This document shows positions 5,185 through 8,816 of a DNA stretch of 8,816 nucleotides, piece by piece (the first letter of the stretch is position 1; every line of letters begins with the position of its first letter). The position numbers and the translations under genes were made by a program. The stretch covers positions 1 to 8,816 of the forward strand of contig JACPVB010000025.1 of assembly GCA_016191985.1 (NCBI GenBank), written 5' to 3'. Below the pieces are notes generated by a model. It saw only the letters and a list, made by a program, of their open reading frames with translations, ran no database searches and was not told the origin of the DNA. Origin of the DNA: Chloroflexota bacterium. GTDB taxonomy: Bacteria > Chloroflexota > Anaerolineae > Anaerolineales > Villigracilaceae.

Positions 5185-6876
5185 ATGAAAAAAACAGGTG
5201 CAGAAATTGTTTGGGAGTGTCTTACGCGCGAAGGGGTGGAGGTGGTGTTCGGGTATCCGGGCGGGGCGAATATGCCGATCTACGATGCGATGCTCAGTTA
5301 TCCTGTGCATCATGTGCTGGTGCGGCATGAGCAGGGCGGGGCACACATGGCGGATGGATATGCAAGGGCCTCGGGAAAAGTTGGTGTAGCGATGGCGACA
5401 TCGGGTCCCGGTGCGACGAATTTGGTAACGGGTATCGCCACGGCCATGATGGACTCGGTTCCGGTTGTTTTTATCACGGGGCAGGTGGCGGCGCATTTGA
5501 TCGGTGGGGATGCGTTTCAGGAAACCGATGTGACGGGCATTACTTTGCCGATCACGAAGCACAATTACCTTGTGACCCGCGCCGATGAAATTGCAGAAGT
5601 GATCCGCGAGGCGTTTTATATTGCGCGCAGCGGACGGCCCGGCCCGGTGCTGATTGACATTTGCAAGAACGCGCAGGTTGAGTCTTGTGAGTTTGTGTAC
5701 CCTGAGGAAGTGAAACTGCCCGGCTATCAACCTGTTGACCATGCCCCAAAGAATTCCCTGGATGAGGCAGTGAAGTTGATTGAAAAAGCGCAGAAGCCGA
5801 TCATCCTGTGCGGACATGGCGTCTTGATGTCCAAGGCTGAAGAGGCTTTGATGCAGTTTGCGGTGAAGACGCAGACGCCGGTGGCGAGTACCCTGTTGGG
5901 ATTGGGCGCATTCCCCGCTTCGCATGAACTCAGCCTCGGCATGATGGGCATGCACGGGGAGGTGCATACGAATTTGGCGATTCAAAATTCCGATCTTATT
6001 CTTGCTTTTGGGATGCGCTTTGACGACCGCGTAACGGGCACGTTGAAAACGTACGCGCCGCGCGCGAAGAAAATTCACATCGAAATTGATCCATCTGAAG
6101 TTCATAAGAACGTGATGGTGGATGTTCCGTTGGTCGGCGATTTAAAGACCGTTTTGAGCGACCTGATTCCGCTTGTGGATGAGTACGACCACGAAGAATG
6201 GAAAAAAGAAATTAACGGCTGGAAGGCCGAGGCCGATGCGCGCAGTATTATGAACTGGCCTGAAGACGGCAAGTTGTATGTGGCGCATCTCATCGCCGAT
6301 ATTTGGAAGGCGACGGGCGGCGGCGCGATTGTGACGACGGATGTGGGCCAGCACCAGATGTGGACGGCGCAATATTATCAACTGGAAAAACCAAACCGTT
6401 GGATTTCCTCAGGCGGCGCAGGCACGATGGGCTTTGGCCTGCCCTCGGCTATCGGCGCGTGGTTCGCGGCGAAAGATCAGGAGATTTGGGCCATCGCTGG
6501 CGACGGCGGTTTCCAGATGACCGCCGCAGAGTTGACCACAGCCGTGCAAGAAGGCGCGAATGTGAAGGTCGCCATCATGAACAATAACTTCCTCGGCATG
6601 GTGCGCCAGTGGCAGGAGTTCTTCTTCGAGAAGCGATATTCCGCAGTGAACATGGTCACACCTGATTTTGTCAAACTTGCGGATGCGCACGGTGTCCCTG
6701 CCAGGCGGGTGACTAAACGCGAGGAAGTGGACGAAGCCATTGAATGGGCGCGCAATACAAACGGCCCCGTCGTTTTGGAATTCAAGGTCGAACGCGAAGA
6801 CGCGGTGTACCCGATGGTTCCCGCTGGTTCCGCGTTGGATCAGATGATACAGAGGCCCGTTAAACAGACGACCTAA
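5185..6876 (+). CDS. ilvB: Acetohydroxyacid synthase large (catalytic) subunit IlvB
   Basis: Condenses two pyruvates to 2-acetolactate, or pyruvate with 2-oxobutyrate to 2-aceto-2-hydroxybutyrate, the first committed step of valine, leucine and isoleucine synthesis. It uses thiamine diphosphate, Mg and FAD. The 563-residue length is typical. Visible parts are the N-terminal ThDP pyrimidine domain with catalytic Glu49 in RHEQGGAHMADGYAR, the FAD-binding middle domain with LGLGAFPASHELSLGMMGMHG-like stretch (about 238-258) and RFDDRVTG (278-285), and the C-terminal ThDP domain with GDGGFQM (439-445) through NNN (466-468). MVRQWQ (472-477) contains Trp476, the herbicide-site tryptophan of the family, which marks a true anabolic AHAS and not a catabolic acetolactate synthase. 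At the position of plant Pro197 this enzyme has Ala102 (GQVAAHLIGGDAFQET). The start has SD AAGGAG with 5-nt spacing. The regulatory subunit gene follows after 97 nt. Confidence 0.97.
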   Translation: MKKTGAEIVWECLTREGVEVVFGYPGGANMPIYDAMLSYPVHHVLVRHEQGGAHMADGYARASGKVGVAMATSGPGATNLVTGIATAMMDSVPVVFITGQVAAHLIGGDAFQETDVTGITLPITKHNYLVTRADEIAEVIREAFYIARSGRPGPVLIDICKNAQVESCEFVYPEEVKLPGYQPVDHAPKNSLDEAVKLIEKAQKPIILCGHGVLMSKAEEALMQFAVKTQTPVASTLLGLGAFPASHELSLGMMGMHGEVHTNLAIQNSDLILAFGMRFDDRVTGTLKTYAPRAKKIHIEIDPSEVHKNVMVDVPLVGDLKTVLSDLIPLVDEYDHEEWKKEINGWKAEADARSIMNWPEDGKLYVAHLIADIWKATGGGAIVTTDVGQHQMWTAQYYQLEKPNRWISSGGAGTMGFGLPSAIGAWFAAKDQEIWAIAGDGGFQMTAAELTTAVQEGANVKVAIMNNNFLGMVRQWQEFFFEKRYSAVNMVTPDFVKLADAHGVPARRVTKREEVDEAIEWARNTNGPVVLEFKVEREDAVYPMVPAGSALDQMIQRPVKQTT

Positions 6877-6894
6877 AGAATATATTGGCAGATA

Positions 6895-6940
6895 TCTTTC
6901 TTCTTTCATCTTTCCTTGCGAATGGATGAAAGAAGAAAGA
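6895..6940 (+). repeat. Perfect 16-bp hairpin in the ilvB-ilvN gap
   Basis: tctttcttctttcatc (6895-6910) is exactly complementary to gatgaaagaagaaaga (6925-6940), with a 14-nt loop. One arm is nearly all pyrimidine and the other nearly all purine. Short ggaaag units at 6941-6946 and 6952-6957 could pair with the ctttcc at 6910-6915 as alternatives. No T-run follows, so it is not an intrinsic terminator. It separates the catalytic-subunit gene from the regulatory-subunit gene and lies about 20 nt before the ilvN SD. Confidence 0.7.
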
Positions 6941-6973
6941 GGAAAGAAACTGGAAAGTTGTTAGGAGCATATT

Positions 6974-7534
6974 ATGAACTACACCTTCATTGCACTAGTA
7001 GAAAATAGACCTGGCGTTTTGAATCGGGTTGCATCTTTATTCCGACGCCGCAATTTCAATATCGAGTCACTCGCGGTGGGGCGGACGGAGAATCCCGAAG
7101 TCTCGCGCATGACCGTGGTGGTGGATTGTCCCAACGGTGACATGGACGCCCACAAGATCGAGGCGAATTTGTACAAACTCGTCAACGTGATCGATGTGCA
7201 GGACGTCACGCATCAACCTTCGGTGACCCGCGACCTGGCTCTGATCAAGGTAAAGGTCGGCCCCGACAAACGCGCCGAGGTCAACGGCCTTGCTGAAATC
7301 TTCCGCGCCCGCATCGTGGACGTGGCAGTTGATTCGATCATTGTCGAGATCACTGGCACTGAGGACAAGATCGAAGGCATGATCGAACTCCTGCGTCCGC
7401 TTGGCATTGTGGAAATGGTGCGCACGGGACAGGTCTCGATGACGCGCGGAGTCAATGACGGCGTGCGCCGCGTCCCTGGCGTGAATGGCAGTCGGTACGA
7501 CGATATTGCGGAGTTGGCGGAGATGACGCCGTAG
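6974..7534 (+). CDS. ilvN: Acetohydroxyacid synthase small (regulatory) subunit IlvN/IlvH
   Basis: Regulatory partner of the preceding large subunit: it raises its activity and confers feedback inhibition by valine. The N-terminal ACT domain (about 1-76) contains ENRPGVLNRVASLFRRRNFNIESL. Asn11, Gly14 and Asn29 match the valine-binding residues of E. coli IlvH (Asn11, Gly14, Asn29), so a valine-sensitive enzyme is expected. The C-terminal domain starts near RDLALIKVKV (86-95) and includes EIFRARIVDV (108-117). At 186 residues it is longer than E. coli IlvH (163) because of a C-terminal tail after about 162, whose role is unknown. The start ATG has SD AGGAG (6963-6967) at 6-nt spacing. The following gap of 181 nt is filled with repeats before ilvC. 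Confidence 0.96.
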   Translation: MNYTFIALVENRPGVLNRVASLFRRRNFNIESLAVGRTENPEVSRMTVVVDCPNGDMDAHKIEANLYKLVNVIDVQDVTHQPSVTRDLALIKVKVGPDKRAEVNGLAEIFRARIVDVAVDSIIVEITGTEDKIEGMIELLRPLGIVEMVRTGQVSMTRGVNDGVRRVPGVNGSRYDDIAELAEMTP

Positions 7535-7541
7535 GGAAGTA

Positions 7542-7568
7542 CAGTTACCAGTGAGCAGTTATCAGTGA
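7542..7568 (+). repeat. Tandem 14-nt repeat after ilvN
   Basis: cagttaccagtga (7542-7554) is followed one base later by cagttatcagtga (7556-7568), 12 of 13 bases the same. It starts 7 nt after the ilvN stop. Each unit also carries a short inverted element (gtta/cagt-type), and the pattern is that of a short dispersed intergenic repeat. No coding or promoter role is visible. Confidence 0.55.
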
Positions 7569-7573
7569 AACCC

Positions 7574-7600
7574 GATGGTCGAGACTTCGTCGAGACCATC
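7574..7600 (+). repeat. Small palindrome in the ilvN-ilvC gap
   Basis: gatggtc (7574-7580) pairs with gaccatc (7594-7600). Inside, tandem G-A mismatches and a gac/gtc helix close a three-base loop, making a nearly continuous hairpin. No T-run follows. The core tggtcgag is shared with the larger ggtggtc palindromes at 7635-7684 and 8773-8816, so it may be a short derivative of the same family. Confidence 0.55.
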
Positions 7601-7634
7601 ATATGAATGGTAAGTAAAAACTAACTTGAAAACG

Positions 7635-7684
7635 TGGTGGTCTCGGTACGACACTCGCTAACGCTCGTATCTACTCGACCACCA
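7635..7684 (+). repeat. REP/MITE-like palindromic element upstream of ilvC
   Basis: Perfect 8-bp terminal arms tggtggtc (7635-7642) and gaccacca (7677-7684) enclose a second inverted pair tacga (7647-7651) and tcgta (7665-7669). The complement of the right end, ggtggtcgagtag, recurs exactly at 8773-8785 after ilvC, in opposite orientation. There is no open frame inside; it is a non-autonomous palindromic repeat or extragenic hairpin. It ends about 16 nt before the ilvC SD (AGGAG, 7701-7705). Confidence 0.7.
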
Positions 7685-7715
7685 GGACATAATAAAAATT
7701 AGGAGAATAGAAATC

Positions 7716-8768
7716 ATGGCAAAAATAAACTTTGGCGGTACGGAAGAAGAAGTGGTAACCCGCGACGAATTTTCACTTGAGAAGGCGCGTGAGGTGTTGA
7801 AGAACGAAGTGGTGGCCGTGCTTGGTTACGGCGTGCAAGGCCCCGCGCAGGCGATGAACATGCGCGACAATGGGGTTAACGTGATCGTTGGTCAGCGTGA
7901 AGGGACGAAGAACTGGGATCGCGCCGTTGCAGATGGCTGGGTTCCTGGCAAGAATCTTTTTTCTGTGGAAGAGGCGGCGGAAAAAGGGACAGTCGTTCAG
8001 TATTTATTATCGGATGCAGGCCAGCGTTCACAATGGCCGAAGCTCGTGGAATGTTTGAACGAAGGCGACATGCTGTATTTCTCACATGGATTCTCGGTCA
8101 CATTCAAAGATGATACGGGTGTCGTCCCGCCCCCGCATGTGGACGTGGCTCTCGTCGCGCCGAAGGGTTCAGGCACAAGCGTCCGCCGCAATTTTTTGGC
8201 GGGCAGCGGAATCAACGCCAGCTATGCGGTTCATCAGGATCACACAGGCCGCGCCAATGAACGCACGATTGCCCTCGGCATCGCCATCGGCGCGGGGTAT
8301 TTGTTCCCGACCACGTTCAAGAACGAAGTGTACAGCGACCTGACGGGTGAACGCGGCGTGTTGATCGGCGCATTGTCTGGTGTGATGGAAGCGCAATATA
8401 ACGTGTTACGCAAGAATGGACATTCTCCATCCGAGGCGTTTAACGAAACTGTTGAAGAACTGACGCAATCCTTGATTCGTCTTGTCGGCGAGAACGGCAT
8501 GGACTTCATGTATGCCAATTGCTCCACCACCGCCCAACGCGGCGCACTGGATTGGCATCCACGCTTCCGCGATGCGGTGGCGCCTGTGTTCGAGGAGTTG
8601 TACGAATCGGTGAAGACTGGCAACGAAGCGCGTATCACGCTCGAAGCCAACAGCCGCGACGATTATCGTGAGCAATTGGAAAAGGAACTCGGTCATTTCC
8701 GAGACTCTGAGATGTGGCGTGCGGGCGCGGCGGTGAGGTCGTTGAGGCCTGAGAATTGGAAGAAGTAA
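7716..8768 (+). CDS. ilvC: Ketol-acid reductoisomerase IlvC
   Basis: Isomerises and reduces 2-acetolactate and 2-aceto-2-hydroxybutyrate to the dihydroxy acids used by IlvD, with NAD(P)H and two Mg ions. The 350-residue product is of the short class I architecture. The Rossmann motif is GYGVQG (37-42); the cofactor-selecting loop GQREGTKNW (59-67) with Arg61 and Lys65 suggests NADPH. Catalytic-site residues by alignment are His124 (FSHGF), Lys150 (APKG), Asp208 and Glu212 (SDLTGE), Glu244 and Glu248 (AFNETVEE), and Ser270 (NCSTTA). WVPGKNLF, LLSDA, GSGTSVRR, NGHSPSEAFNETVEELTQSL and RGALDW follow the pattern I recall for Bacteroidota and fungal Ilv5 enzymes rather than the common Bacillus/Pseudomonas form. 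The SD AGGAG lies 10 nt upstream of the ATG. The gene is set off from ilvN by 181 nt of repeats, so it may have its own expression level, but no convincing promoter was found. Confidence 0.97.
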   Translation: MAKINFGGTEEEVVTRDEFSLEKAREVLKNEVVAVLGYGVQGPAQAMNMRDNGVNVIVGQREGTKNWDRAVADGWVPGKNLFSVEEAAEKGTVVQYLLSDAGQRSQWPKLVECLNEGDMLYFSHGFSVTFKDDTGVVPPPHVDVALVAPKGSGTSVRRNFLAGSGINASYAVHQDHTGRANERTIALGIAIGAGYLFPTTFKNEVYSDLTGERGVLIGALSGVMEAQYNVLRKNGHSPSEAFNETVEELTQSLIRLVGENGMDFMYANCSTTAQRGALDWHPRFRDAVAPVFEELYESVKTGNEARITLEANSRDDYREQLEKELGHFRDSEMWRAGAAVRSLRPENWKK

Positions 8769-8772
8769 TATC

Positions 8773-8816
8773 GGTGGTCGAGTAGGTCGAGCCGTTCTTT
8801 GGCGAGGCCGTATCGA
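8773..8816 (-). repeat. Second copy of the ggtggtc palindromic element, cut by window end
   Basis: Starts 4 nt after the ilvC stop with ggtggtcgagtag (8773-8785), identical to the reverse complement of the right end of the element at 7635-7684. It continues with gccgttctttggcgaggccgtatcga, which resembles the rest of that copy with differences. A closing gaccacc arm is expected just beyond the window. Being placed right after a stop codon, it could act as a 3' hairpin for the transcript. Confidence 0.6.

Noticed and set aside
6895..6940. Intrinsic terminator after ilvB
   Set aside because: The hairpin is strong but AT-rich and not followed by T residues on the plus strand.
7688..7693. cataat as a -10 box for a separate ilvC promoter
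   Set aside because: No -35-like hexamer sits 16-18 bp upstream; that area is the palindromic element.

Overview
The window holds two convergent-free, same-strand gene clusters, all read left to right. Base composition is moderate GC with SD sequences of the AGGAG type. Protein sequence features (a B. subtilis-like short IlvD, a 186-residue IlvN, an IlvC resembling Bacteroidota and fungal enzymes) and the many short palindromic repeats in the gaps suggest a Chloroflexota bacterium, probably of the Anaerolineae. That assignment is an inference from resemblance and could not be tested by a search.

Left part (1-3047): the 3' portion of an alpha/beta hydrolase gene of the tripeptidyl-aminopeptidase / proline-iminopeptidase type, cut by the window edge. 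It is followed 9 nt later by a NatA-like ABC ATPase and, overlapping by one base, a NatB-like ABC-2 permease. The three are probably one transcript. No clear intrinsic terminator follows; a perfect 8-bp inverted repeat overlaps the natB stop codon.

Middle part (3048-3432): the most interesting stretch. A near-consensus sigma70-type promoter (3153-3180) lies just ahead of a 33-codon open frame (3200-3301) with an unbroken run of 11 Leu/Ile/Val codons. A strong intrinsic terminator (3324-3350) follows, and its 5' arm can instead pair with codons 24-28 of the small frame (3271-3282 with 3324-3335). This is the complete architecture of a classical ribosome-mediated transcription attenuator, placed directly ahead of the branched-chain amino acid genes. 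Between the terminator and ilvD lie two interleaved inverted repeats.

Right part (3433-8768): ilvD, ilvB, ilvN and ilvC, encoding dihydroxy-acid dehydratase, the two subunits of acetohydroxyacid synthase, and ketol-acid reductoisomerase. Together these are the three common enzymatic steps from pyruvate (or pyruvate plus 2-oxobutyrate) to the 2-oxo acids of valine and isoleucine. IlvN keeps the residues that bind valine for feedback inhibition, so the pathway appears controlled both at the enzyme and, through the leader, at transcription.

Every gap of the ilv cluster carries its own inverted or tandem repeat. One palindromic family (arms ggtggtc/gaccacc) occurs before and, in opposite orientation, after ilvC; the second copy runs off the window. 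No tRNA, rRNA, CRISPR array or transposase gene was seen.
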